Origin: Planctomycetota bacterium
GTDB lineage: Bacteria; Planctomycetota; Phycisphaerae; Phycisphaerales; UBA1924
Direction of reading: 5' to 3'
Assembly (NCBI GenBank): GCA_023429345.1
Contig: JAEYVB010000379.1
Location: 1-9,215, forward strand
DNA length: 9,215 nucleotides
The notes below the pieces were generated by a model. The model was not told the origin of the DNA. It saw only the letters and a program-made list of their open reading frames with translations, and searched no databases. The position numbers were made by a program, and so were the translations under genes. Positions within the stretch are counted from its first letter, which is position 1. The number at the start of each line of letters is the position of its first letter. Below are positions 1-6,734 of this stretch, piece after piece.

Positions 1-1154
1 CCGCCGCCCTGGCCGCCCTGCTGCCCGCCGCCGGTGGTTCCCGGCGTGCCGCGGCCGAAGAGGCCCTCGAGCAGGTCGCGGACCTTCACGGCGTCGGTGT
101 TCTGCAGGTCGTAGATCTTCGGGACAACGACGTCGGGGGGGAGCGGCCGGTCCCAGTACGACTCGATCTGGTGGCGGATCTGCTCGATCACCGCGGTGTC
201 GGCGACGACGGTAACGCTGTTCTGCTGGGCGTTCGCCGAGACGCGCAGCTCCGTGCTGGTGCTGGCGGCCTGCTCGGCGCCGGCGGGCCCGCGGAACATG
301 AAGGGCTGCTGGTTCTGCTGCTGGTTCCGGTTGTTGCGGTTGTTCTGGTTGCGGTTGTTGCCCGAAGTCCCGGCCTCGTAGAGCTCCTGGATGTTCTCGG
401 CGATCTGCTCGGCATCGGCGTAGCGGAGGATGAACGTCTCGGTCGAGAGGGCGCCCGCGGCGGGACGGTCAAGCGAAGAGATCAGGAGCTCCATGCGCTG
501 AAGGAGCGCGATGTTGCCCATGATCGCGACCTGATTGGAGTCCTTGTCCACCGTGAGCTTGGCGTAATCCGGGAGGGCGCCCTTGAGGATGTCGCCGTAG
601 TTTTCGGCGGAGGAGTAGGTCAGGCGGTAGACCTTCTCGGCGATGGTCCCGACGTCCGTCCGGGCCAGCGAGGACTCGGTCGGCCCCAGGACCGGGACCG
701 CCTGGCGGGTGATCTCGCTGATGTCGCGCAGGGTGATGATGTGCTCGCCCTCCACGACGGCGATGCCGTTCTGCTGGAGGGCCATCAGGACCATGTCGAG
801 CGCCTGCGCGCGAGGGATCTCCTGGTCGTTCAGGACCGTGATCTTGCGGGAGAGCACATCCTGCTGCGGCATCACCACCTTGCCGGTGGCGGAGACGATG
901 TAGGAGACGATCTCCGACACGGGCGTGTTGCTGAACGCAAGCTTGGTCGGGGGCCCCTCGACGATGCGGCGGCCGTTGGTCGCCTGCGGTCGCCCGGCGC
1001 TCACGACCGCGGGATCGAGGTTGCCGCGTTCGACCGCGGGGCCCGGCTGCGGGCGCGGGTTGTCCTGCGCCTGCAACGGGACGGCCAAGCCGGCGAGCGA
1101 GAGGAGCAGAGCCACCGTGATCGGGGCCGAGCGGGGGCTTCGGCGAGTGTGCAT
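1..1154 (-). CDS. gspD: GspD secretin, N-terminal part (partial)
   Basis: The first 384 codons of the outer-membrane secretin; the gene runs off the left edge before the pore (secretin) domain. MHTRRSPRSAPITVALLLSL and a following AGLAVPLQA form a Sec signal peptide (cleavage near 28-30). A Pro-rich spacer precedes the N0 domain at about 69-145 (KLAFSNTPVSEIVSYIV; KITVLNDQEIPRAQALDMVL; GIAVVEGEHIITL). N1 is at about 174-230 (YRLTYSSAENYGDILKG; VDKDSNQVAIMG; LLISSLD). N2 is at about 240-337 (FILRYADAEQIAENIQELYE; NSVTVVADTAVIEQI), and N3 begins at about 346 (KIYDLQNTDAVKVRDLL). N2 carries an Asn/Gln/Arg-rich insertion (about 264-284) and N3 a Gly/Gln-rich one. An ATG at 1163 overlaps the previous stop (ATGA) and would add three residues, but the AAGGA site fits 1154 better. 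PilQ is the alternative; context favours GspD. Confidence 0.93.
   Translation of the reverse strand, partial: MHTRRSPRSAPITVALLLSLAGLAVPLQAQDNPRPQPGPAVERGNLDPAVVSAGRPQATNGRRIVEGPPTKLAFSNTPVSEIVSYIVSATGKVVMPQQDVLSRKITVLNDQEIPRAQALDMVLMALQQNGIAVVEGEHIITLRDISEITRQAVPVLGPTESSLARTDVGTIAEKVYRLTYSSAENYGDILKGALPDYAKLTVDKDSNQVAIMGNIALLQRMELLISSLDRPAAGALSTETFILRYADAEQIAENIQELYEAGTSGNNRNQNNRNNRNQQQNQQPFMFRGPAGAEQAASTSTELRVSANAQQNSVTVVADTAVIEQIRHQIESYWDRPLPPDVVVPKIYDLQNTDAVKVRDLLEGLFGRGTPGTTGGGQQGGQGG
306..359 (-). repeat. Asn/Gln/Arg low-complexity coding repeat in gspD
   Basis: Eighteen codons, nearly all AAC or CAG with CGC/CGG interspersed, code for NNRNQNNRNNRNQQQNQQ. The stretch has lower GC than its surroundings and repeats short GGTTGTTG-type units on the plus strand. 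It lies in the N2 domain between the first helix and the later beta strands, where secretins have a variable loop. Confidence 0.8.
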
Positions 1155-1159
1155 CGCGG

Positions 1160-1804
1160 TCATTCCTTGCCGGAATCGGCGGGGGGTTCGTTCGTGGCCT
1201 TGGGGGTCGAGGCGGAGAGGAGGCGTTCGTCCGTCGGCGCGGCGGCGCTGGCGGGATCCGTTGGCGCGGCGGGCGGCGGCTCCGGGGCGACCACCGCATC
1301 CTTCTTGAAAAGGTCAACCGTGAACTCGATGCCGCGCCACTCGACCACCGCGCTCCAGGGGGCATTGAGCCGCACCACCTTCACCGAATCGGATTCCGAG
1401 GATTCCCCGACCTCGAGCTTCACGCCGTTGTCGAACCAGACAGCGTCGTTGAGCATCGCGATGATCGTGGGGCCCCCGTAGCGGGCGGGGGGTGGCGGCG
1501 GCGGCGGCGGCCCGTCGCTTCGGGGCGGCGGAGGCGGCGGTGGGGGGGGCGGCGGCGCGGAGGGGATAAAGAAGAGCGAGCGACCGTCGACCTGGAGCAG
1601 GTGCCGGTCGATGGCCGCGGCGTACTGCTGCTTGCGCTGCTGGTCCGCCGCGCCGGCCGCGGGCGGTCTGGCCGCCGGGGTCGAGAAGGCGGAGACGAGG
1701 TGGCGTGAACTGACCAGGACGGCGACAGCGGCGCAGCCGAGGGTAAGAAGGGCGAGCTTGCCGGGGTAGCCGAGAGCGGCCCATGCGGCGGAGGCGCGGC
1801 TCAT
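1160..1804 (-). CDS. GspC-like membrane protein with polyproline linker
   Basis: A protein of 214 residues. It has a short cytoplasmic start, one membrane helix at about 17-33, then a spacer with QQRKQQYAAAIDRHLLQVDGR. Two proline runs follow (11 Pro at 84-94, 8 Pro at 99-106). After them is a compact beta-rich domain at about 108-167: YGGPTIIAMLNDAVWFDNG, then KLEVGE, VKVVRLNAPWSAVVEWRGIEF and TVDLFK. The GP...A...D..VWF, a VGE turn, a V-K-V strand and a final V.W.G.EF...L strand resemble the homology region (HR) of GspC/PilP, which binds the N0 domain of the secretin. Position directly before gspD supports this. The tail from 170 is Pro/Ala-rich. ATG at 1804 forms ATGA with the gspM stop. 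Identification as GspC is an inference; no PDZ or coiled-coil domain is seen. Confidence 0.6.
   Translation of the reverse strand: MSRASAAWAALGYPGKLALLTLGCAAVAVLVSSRHLVSAFSTPAARPPAAGAADQQRKQQYAAAIDRHLLQVDGRSLFFIPSAPPPPPPPPPPPRSDGPPPPPPPPARYGGPTIIAMLNDAVWFDNGVKLEVGESSESDSVKVVRLNAPWSAVVEWRGIEFTVDLFKKDAVVAPEPPPAAPTDPASAAAPTDERLLSASTPKATNEPPADSGKE
1164..1168 (-). promoter_or_regulatory. Shine-Dalgarno AAGGA for gspD
   Basis: AAGGA on the minus strand directly abuts the first possible gspD ATG (1163) and stands nine bases before the second (1154). The spacing suits the second ATG and is the reason I place the start there. Confidence 0.55.
1487..1555 (-). repeat. CCG/CCC-rich tract coding two polyproline runs
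   Basis: A proline-codon tract within the GspC-like gene, read on the minus strand. 1523-1555 codes 11 Pro and 1487-1510 codes 8 Pro, separated by a short Arg-Ser-Asp-Gly stretch. The codons are mixed CCG/CCC/CCA-type rather than a pure trinucleotide repeat. It would be prone to slippage and sequencing error, and long proline runs slow ribosomes. Confidence 0.8.
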
Positions 1805-2412
1805 GATCGGGTCCCCTTACGCTGGATGACCCAGGTCTCAACGGAGACGTTGGCCCGCAGCAGGCGGCTGCCGCCCTCGGCATCCACCCGTCGGAGCTGC
1901 ACGCGTGACACGCCCGCCACCTCGGGAACCCGTTCGAGGTCGGCAACAATCGCGGTGACCTGCTCGGGGGTCGCCTCGAACTCGAGATCGCTGAACTCGC
2001 GGGTGACGGCGGCGCCGGTGCCGAGCGAGTTCAGGAGCGGCCCTTTGGCCATGGAGGTCTTGCGACCGCTCGTCTTGGATTCCCGGATCCCGTGGCGCTC
2101 GAGGACCTCGGCGATGCGGCGGTTGAAGACCTCAACTCGAGACTCGGAATCGCCGGGGGGCGCGACCTCTCCGAAATAGGAAAGGCCGATTGCGACGCCG
2201 CCGAGCGCCCGCTCGCCCGTCTGCGCCTCCCGGGAGAACGCCTTCAGGTCCGCCGTGGTCTCCTTGGCCTTGAGGTTCCACCGGCCCAGCAGTTCTACCG
2301 CGGGCTCGATGACGGCGAAGTACCCGATCACGGCGATCCCCGCTAGAACGGCCCACTGGCTGGCGCGGGGCAGGCCCCGGTACGTGCGGATGAGTCTGGG
2401 TGTGGGGCTCAC
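1801..2412 (-). CDS. gspM: GspM/PilO-like platform protein
   Basis: A protein of 203 residues with a short basic cytoplasmic N-terminus, one membrane helix at about 19-37 (SQWAVLAGIAVIGYFAVIEP), a helical stretch (about 38-68), and a C-terminal alpha/beta part: SRVEVFNRRIAEVLERHGI, FSDLEFEATPEQVTAIVADLERVP and VSRVQLRRVDA with LLRANVSVETWVI. This layout and the pattern of a ferredoxin-like domain match the GspM/PilO superfamily, which pairs with GspL/PilN in the inner membrane. GTG at 2412 is chosen because it overlaps the gspL stop (GTGA), has AGGGGG seven bases upstream, and no Met occurs before the membrane segment. The TGA overlaps the next ATG. I recognise the architecture rather than a signature motif, so the symbol is by position. 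Confidence 0.68.
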   Translation of the reverse strand: MSPTPRLIRTYRGLPRASQWAVLAGIAVIGYFAVIEPAVELLGRWNLKAKETTADLKAFSREAQTGERALGGVAIGLSYFGEVAPPGDSESRVEVFNRRIAEVLERHGIRESKTSGRKTSMAKGPLLNSLGTGAAVTREFSDLEFEATPEQVTAIVADLERVPEVAGVSRVQLRRVDAEGGSRLLRANVSVETWVIQRKGTRS

Positions 2413-4187
2413 GAGGGATCCCCCTTGGCTTGGTCCATCCGCTCCTTGAGCTTGACGACTTCCTCCTCCAGGCGCTGCTTGGTCGCGACATCGACCTCGG
2501 GGTTGCGCTGGGGGTAGGTCTTGCGGCTCACCCACTCCTTCATCGCCGTGGTGCGGTCCATCGCGGCGATCTGTTCCGCCGTGAGCGCCGGCGGGGGGGT
2601 GTCCGGGGCGGCGGGCTGCGGCCGGCGTGACGGCGTTTCTCCGCTCGATTCCCGGCGTGCGGATGACGAGCCGCTCGCCCCGTTCTCGCGAGGTTCCTCG
2701 TTCCGGGAGGGTCGTGCGGCCGGCCGCGGGGCAGTCCCGGTGGATGCGGCCGTGCGGTGGGCGACGGGTGTGGCGGTGTTGCTGGCGCCCTCTCCGTAGA
2801 GACGCACCGCCAGCGGGACAGCCCCGAAGTCCTCGGCCGGCTTGGCCGCGATGTGGGGGCTGCCGACATCGGCGGCCATGTCGAACTCCACGGCGGAGCC
2901 GCTGACCTCGGAGCGGTTGATCTTCACATCCTTGAAAACGCGGCTGGTGGCAAGGTTCCGCTGGAACGTGTAGAGCTGGTCAAGATTCTGGGCGGTGCCG
3001 TGGACCGTCACGCCCAGGTCGGTGCCCAGACGCAGGTCGTCCACGACGATGCCGACCGGCGTCGCCCCGGCTATATCCGCCAGGAGCTTGGTCATCGGCC
3101 AGCGGAGCTGCTCGAGCTGGGCGTAAAGGGCCGACTGCGACTCGATGCGCTGCCGCTCCTTGCGACCGGCCTCCAGTTCGCCGCTCTTGGCCGAGAGGAT
3201 CGCGAGGCGCCCGCCCGCGACCGCCAGCGGCCCGGCGATCAGCAGCACGAGGCTGGCCGCGACCACGGCCCACGCGTTCCGGGGCGTGCTGAGCCAGAGC
3301 GCGGCGCGCTCCCACGGCGGATCGCGGCGCGCCTGGCCATCGGCGGTCATGGTCGCGAGCGAAGCGGTCAGTGGATTGTGATCCGACGCGACGAGGATGG
3401 CGCCCAGCGCCAGGCCGAACTCGGCGAGCCAGCGGCCGTCATCCTTCATCCCCCGTACGCGGGCCCGAAGGGCGGTCACCGCATCGTCCGGGAGTTCGAG
3501 CGTGATCTCGCCCCCCTCGGGCACCGGCACGCGATCAACTCCCGCCGCCTGGCACGTCTCGCGGACGGCGGTGCGGAGGCTCGCGGTCCACCCCGCGGCG
3601 GACTGGCCGTCTTCCACGAGGATGCGGGCGATCGTCCGAGTCCCGCCGGCGATCAGCGAGATCGCGCCATCGCCGCGCTCGGCGTACACGGCGACCCCCG
3701 AATCTCCGCGCAAGAGCGCCAGGGCCGCGATCTCGGCGACCCAGGTCTCCGGCGTATCGGTGAGGGGACGCGGCGGCGCTGTGTCCTGGTCGCGCCAGCC
3801 GGTCAGGAGTGCGACCCGCCCGCCGGACGGCGACTCCCCGGGCATCAACCCGGCAGCCCGACGGTGGGGGGGCAGGGTTTCCGGGAGCTCGGCCTCGGCC
3901 ATCAGCGGCAATGCCCCGGCCGCGGCCTCGCCGCCCGGCAACTCGACGCTCCGGCACACCGTGCCGCTGCCGGGGGCGATGCGGACGAACTGGTCCGGCT
4001 TGTGGTCCCGGATGATGGCGGCGACCGCGGGGGCGAGATCGGCCTCGCGGAGGCTCCGGGCCTCGATAATGCTGACGGAGCCCCCGCGGATCTCCGCGAC
4101 CAGGAGGCGGTAGAAACCGCCCTGAGCGTGGGCCGCGGCCAGCTTCCTTGCCGGGCCACCAGTGCCATTCCTGGGCAGACGGGTCAT
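2409..4187 (-). CDS. gspL: GspL-like platform protein (PilM-like plus PilN-like domains)
   Basis: A protein of 592 residues from the ATG at 4187, which forms ATGA with the gspK stop; the reading frame stays open further upstream, but that part lies within gspK. Residues about 24-280 look like the divergent actin-like cytoplasmic domain of GspL/PilM, which recruits GspE (MAEAELPETLPPHRRAAGLM at 96-115; LLTGWRDQD at 127-135). One membrane segment follows at about 305-328. Residues about 329-441 look like PilN: a helix (KERQRIESQSALYAQLEQL), then a beta/alpha domain (IVVDDLRLG, VTVHGTA, LYTFQRNLATS, FDMAADV). Residues about 445-535 are a Pro/Ser/Arg-rich linker, and 535-592 is a charged helical end. 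The role (inner-membrane coupling of ATPase to pseudopilus) is inferred from fold pattern and position. PilM/PilN fusion is an equally valid name. The C-terminal 145 residues are not part of the usual family. Confidence 0.75.
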   Translation of the reverse strand: MTRLPRNGTGGPARKLAAAHAQGGFYRLLVAEIRGGSVSIIEARSLREADLAPAVAAIIRDHKPDQFVRIAPGSGTVCRSVELPGGEAAAGALPLMAEAELPETLPPHRRAAGLMPGESPSGGRVALLTGWRDQDTAPPRPLTDTPETWVAEIAALALLRGDSGVAVYAERGDGAISLIAGGTRTIARILVEDGQSAAGWTASLRTAVRETCQAAGVDRVPVPEGGEITLELPDDAVTALRARVRGMKDDGRWLAEFGLALGAILVASDHNPLTASLATMTADGQARRDPPWERAALWLSTPRNAWAVVAASLVLLIAGPLAVAGGRLAILSAKSGELEAGRKERQRIESQSALYAQLEQLRWPMTKLLADIAGATPVGIVVDDLRLGTDLGVTVHGTAQNLDQLYTFQRNLATSRVFKDVKINRSEVSGSAVEFDMAADVGSPHIAAKPAEDFGAVPLAVRLYGEGASNTATPVAHRTAASTGTAPRPAARPSRNEEPRENGASGSSSARRESSGETPSRRPQPAAPDTPPPALTAEQIAAMDRTTAMKEWVSRKTYPQRNPEVDVATKQRLEEEVVKLKERMDQAKGDPS

Positions 4188-5530
4188 CGGACGAGCAACT
4201 CCTGGATCACGACCGGGACGGTAGAACGATCGAGCGTTGCGACTATTTCCGTTTCGATGCCGGTACGGGTGTCGCGGCCCCGGCTGGTGACAACATACAC
4301 GTTCGAGCGGACCGTGAGGAGGGGGTAAAGGGTAGAGAGTCGCCGCCGGGTCATTCCCGGCACTTGGAGCATCTCGACGATGGAGGTGAACCCGGAGGGG
4401 CGGCTGGAGCGTTCGAGGATGATGGAGTCGGCCAGAACGGCGTCGATCTCGGGGAGGTACTCGAGGACCTCGGTGGGGCAGGTGTTGATGTTCAGCTTGC
4501 CGGGCGTCCAGGGGAGGGGCTCGGCTGCGCCGATGGTGCACTCGTCGAGCAGGAGGCCGAGCTGCTCGTCGGTCAGGGGGGAGCCCGCGGCGCGGATCTG
4601 GTCCTGGGTGACGCCCGGGATGCGGCGGGCGAGCGTCGCGAGGTTGCTGCCGATGAAGTCGGTCATCGCCGCCCCATCGACGCCGGCGGTGTAGTCGATA
4701 ATCGTCTTGGCCTGGTCGCGGTCCAGCGTGCAGCGGGCGGCGAGGTCCCCCTCGCTGGCGGTGGTCAGGTCGAGGCGCTCCTTGCCAGAGGGCGCGAGCA
4801 CATCGTCGGTGCTGAGCGTCGTCACAAGTCCTGACCAGCCGGCGTCGAGCTTGCCGTCGGCGTTGTCGCGCGGGTCGCTGGCGCGGGCGTCGTTCTCTTC
4901 CGGGTTGAGCAGGCCGTTGAGGTTCCAGTCCTCTTCGCGGACGTACTCGGGGTAGACGCCGACAATGAGCTCGAGCTCCTGAAGAGACCGGATAAAGCCG
5001 TTGCGGGGTTCGTAGGGGTAGGTCTGGCCGAGGTAGTAGCCGACCTCCGCGCCCAGGGGGCTCGTGTCGTCATCGGCGTCGATCCAGTCGATGATGGCGT
5101 CGGCGGTGTCCTCCGTAATGTAGGGGAGGGTCATGAGCGCCTCGCGCGACATGCGGTTGATATTGATGCGGGCGTGGGCATCCATCGGGCCCGGGACATC
5201 ACGGCCGTTCTCGGTGAAGCCCACGTGGAACAGGGCGCTCCGAAGTGTGCCGTCGGCCACCGCGGCCATGTCGTCCAGAATTGAGAATGCGTCGGTCGTG
5301 TCGGGGTTAAGTGTGCCGTACTCCAGCGTTGCCAGCGTGGCCTCGACGCCCGCGCGGGCCGCCCAGTAGGAGCGCACTCGAGCCAGCGCATCCCGGCCGG
5401 ATGCGGCCTGCGCGTAGCTCGCCCGGTTCAGGATCGTCAGCGTAACGGCGGCGATCGCGACGACCCAGAGGACCAGGAGCGTCGCGAAGGCGCGAGAGGG
5501 GGCGGGCGCGGTACGGCCTCGGAGCGTCAT
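4184..5530 (-). CDS. gspK: GspK, pseudopilus tip protein
   Basis: A protein of 448 residues, longer than proteobacterial GspK (about 300-330). The leader ends at Ala14, then FATLLVLWVVAIAAVTLTI follows. Leu stands at +5, as expected for GspK, which alone among pseudopilins lacks Glu there and caps the tip. HARININRMSREALMTLP (119-136) and LNINTCPTEVLEYLP (346-360) are the two helix-hairpin-helix-like (SAM-like) segments of the T2SSK family; TEDTADAIIDWIDADDD (139-155) also fits the family. Between them, DWNLNGLLNPEE (201-212) matches an EF-hand loop, and a degenerate copy is at about 222-232. Cysteines are at 267, 331 and 351. ATG at 5530 overlaps the gspJ stop (ATGA), and the TGA overlaps the next gene in the same way. 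Confidence 0.92.
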   Translation of the reverse strand: MTLRGRTAPAPSRAFATLLVLWVVAIAAVTLTILNRASYAQAASGRDALARVRSYWAARAGVEATLATLEYGTLNPDTTDAFSILDDMAAVADGTLRSALFHVGFTENGRDVPGPMDAHARININRMSREALMTLPYITEDTADAIIDWIDADDDTSPLGAEVGYYLGQTYPYEPRNGFIRSLQELELIVGVYPEYVREEDWNLNGLLNPEENDARASDPRDNADGKLDAGWSGLVTTLSTDDVLAPSGKERLDLTTASEGDLAARCTLDRDQAKTIIDYTAGVDGAAMTDFIGSNLATLARRIPGVTQDQIRAAGSPLTDEQLGLLLDECTIGAAEPLPWTPGKLNINTCPTEVLEYLPEIDAVLADSIILERSSRPSGFTSIVEMLQVPGMTRRRLSTLYPLLTVRSNVYVVTSRGRDTRTGIETEIVATLDRSTVPVVIQELLVR

Positions 5531-6288
5531 GGCCGGCCCCCGGTCGGCGTGCCGCCGCCTGTTCCGCCCGTCCCGCCCGTCGGGGCGGGCGTCGGGCCGC
5601 CCTCGTCAGAAGCGGGAGTAGTGGTTTCGTCCGTCGGCGGCGGGAGCGGCACCCGGTCGATCGCGACGACGCGGCGCGCTGTGGAGCGGATGAGATTCCG
5701 GTCGTCCACGGCCGTTGCCGTGATCCGGACCGCGTGGGGCAGACCGTCCCGGTCGGACTGCCAGTCGGTGAACCAGTCGGCGCCGTCGGTGGCCTCGAGC
5801 CGGAGCGAGACGACGCCCTTGACCAGCGAGGTCGCGATGCCCCCGCCGTCGAGGGCGGGATCAAAGGCCGGATCGACGCGCCGCCAGAGCGAGGGGCCAA
5901 CGCCGGACGGGTCCGCGGAGACCCGGTAGGCGACCTCGTAGAGCCCGCCCTCGGCGAGATCCTCGAAGTTCCGCGCGGTGCTCAGCGAACGCACGAACAT
6001 CAGGATCGAGTCCTGCGGATCCTGCCCGCCGCCGGGCGTGATCGAAAGGTGCGCGTACGTGAGGTCCGGGTCTCGGGCCAGGCTCTGGAGATCGCGGGCG
6101 ATGCGGGCCGCGGCGAGGTCGGCGCGGGAGAAGGCGGCCTCCCGGGCCTCGGCACGGGTGCGTGCCCGCAGAATGCTCGAGAGCGAACCGGCCGTCGCGA
6201 CCGCCAGCAGCGCCGAGACCACGGCGGCGACGACGAGCTCCACCAGAGTGAAGCCGCGGCGGCCGGGCTGTCTCCTTCCGCTTCGCAT
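5527..6288 (-). CDS. gspJ: GspJ, minor pseudopilin
   Basis: A protein of 253 residues with a basic leader ending in Gly12, then FTLVELVVAAVVSALLAVAT with Glu at +5. The periplasmic part shows GspJ hallmarks: YEVAYRV (about 117-123), SLWRRVDP (133-140), then VSLRLEATDG (160-169), DWFTDWQSD (171-179) and DGLPHAVRITATA (181-193). GspJ is part of the I-J-K tip complex thought to start pseudopilus assembly. Residues about 214-253 form a Pro/Thr/Gly-rich tail that is probably disordered and is not part of the family core. The start shares a base with the gspI stop, and the TGA overlaps the gspK ATG (ATGA). Confidence 0.9.
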   Translation of the reverse strand: MRSGRRQPGRRGFTLVELVVAAVVSALLAVATAGSLSSILRARTRAEAREAAFSRADLAAARIARDLQSLARDPDLTYAHLSITPGGGQDPQDSILMFVRSLSTARNFEDLAEGGLYEVAYRVSADPSGVGPSLWRRVDPAFDPALDGGGIATSLVKGVVSLRLEATDGADWFTDWQSDRDGLPHAVRITATAVDDRNLIRSTARRVVAIDRVPLPPPTDETTTPASDEGGPTPAPTGGTGGTGGGTPTGGRP

Positions 6289-6734
6289 CAGTACTCTCGC
6301 TGGACGGTCTCGGCGGGTCGGCGGTCGGGGTCGGGTTCATCGCCCAGCCGCGGGGCCATAAGCGTCTGCACGGATTCGCTCCGCTCGCGCCCGGCGGTGG
6401 TCCACGAAACCGTGGCCGTGACGGTGTAGGGACTCCCGCCGCTGCCGCCGGCAAACTCGAGCCTGTAGCGGAAGTTCTGGAACGGCTCCTCACACACCCC
6501 CTCGGCCTCATAGCGCGAGGCGTAATCGTCCGGGCCGCGGGCCAGGACCAGGTTGAGCTGTTCGTCCAGGAGCATGGCGGCGGTCTGGAGCTGCTCGCCG
6601 GTGATCTGCGAGGAAATGGCGCGGCCGGCGAGGCCGATGATCGCGGCCAGCGAGATGCCCAGGAGGATGGTGCCGATGATGGCGTCGATGAGGATGACGC
6701 CGCGGCGGCGGGTTATTGGCCGGAGTGTCACCAT
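6288..6734 (-). CDS. gspI: GspI-like minor pseudopilin
   Basis: A protein of 148 residues. The leader MVTLRPITRRRG ends in Gly12, then VILIDAIIGTILLGISLAAI forms the hydrophobic helix. MLLDEQLNLVLARGPDD (about 54-70) corresponds to the helix after the membrane part in GspI, and beta strands follow (FRYRLEF, YTVTATVSW). GspI pairs with J and K in the pseudopilus tip. Unusual points are Val at +1 instead of Phe and Asp at +5 (residue 17) instead of the conserved Glu. ATG at 6734 overlaps the gspH stop, and the gspI TGA shares one base with the gspJ ATG (TGATG). The identity follows from size, motif and order H-I-J-K; a generic PilV-like pseudopilin is the alternative label. Confidence 0.82.
   Translation of the reverse strand: MVTLRPITRRRGVILIDAIIGTILLGISLAAIIGLAGRAISSQITGEQLQTAAMLLDEQLNLVLARGPDDYASRYEAEGVCEEPFQNFRYRLEFAGGSGGSPYTVTATVSWTTAGRERSESVQTLMAPRLGDEPDPDRRPAETVQREY

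Noticed and set aside
469..1365. Minus-strand open frame of 298 codons overlapping gspD
   Set aside because: Out of frame with the secretin and Arg/Pro-rich; the gspD frame gives conserved N0 and N1 motifs across the same bases.
171..1481. Long plus-strand open frame of 436 codons opposite gspD and the GspC-like gene
   Set aside because: It is antisense to a clear secretin, its composition (Arg, Gly, Val, Asp and His-rich) is typical of a GC-rich shadow frame, and it shows no recognisable domain.
2757..4328. Long plus-strand open frame of 523 codons opposite gspL
   Set aside because: It is the antisense shadow of gspL and the end of gspK; stop codons are rare in this frame because of high GC, and no family features are seen.
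4188..4541. Upstream in-frame extension of gspL
   Set aside because: The frame is open upstream to 4541, but this part is Arg/His/Pro-rich and overlaps the conserved end of gspK; the ATG at 4187 gives the ATGA junction seen elsewhere in the operon.
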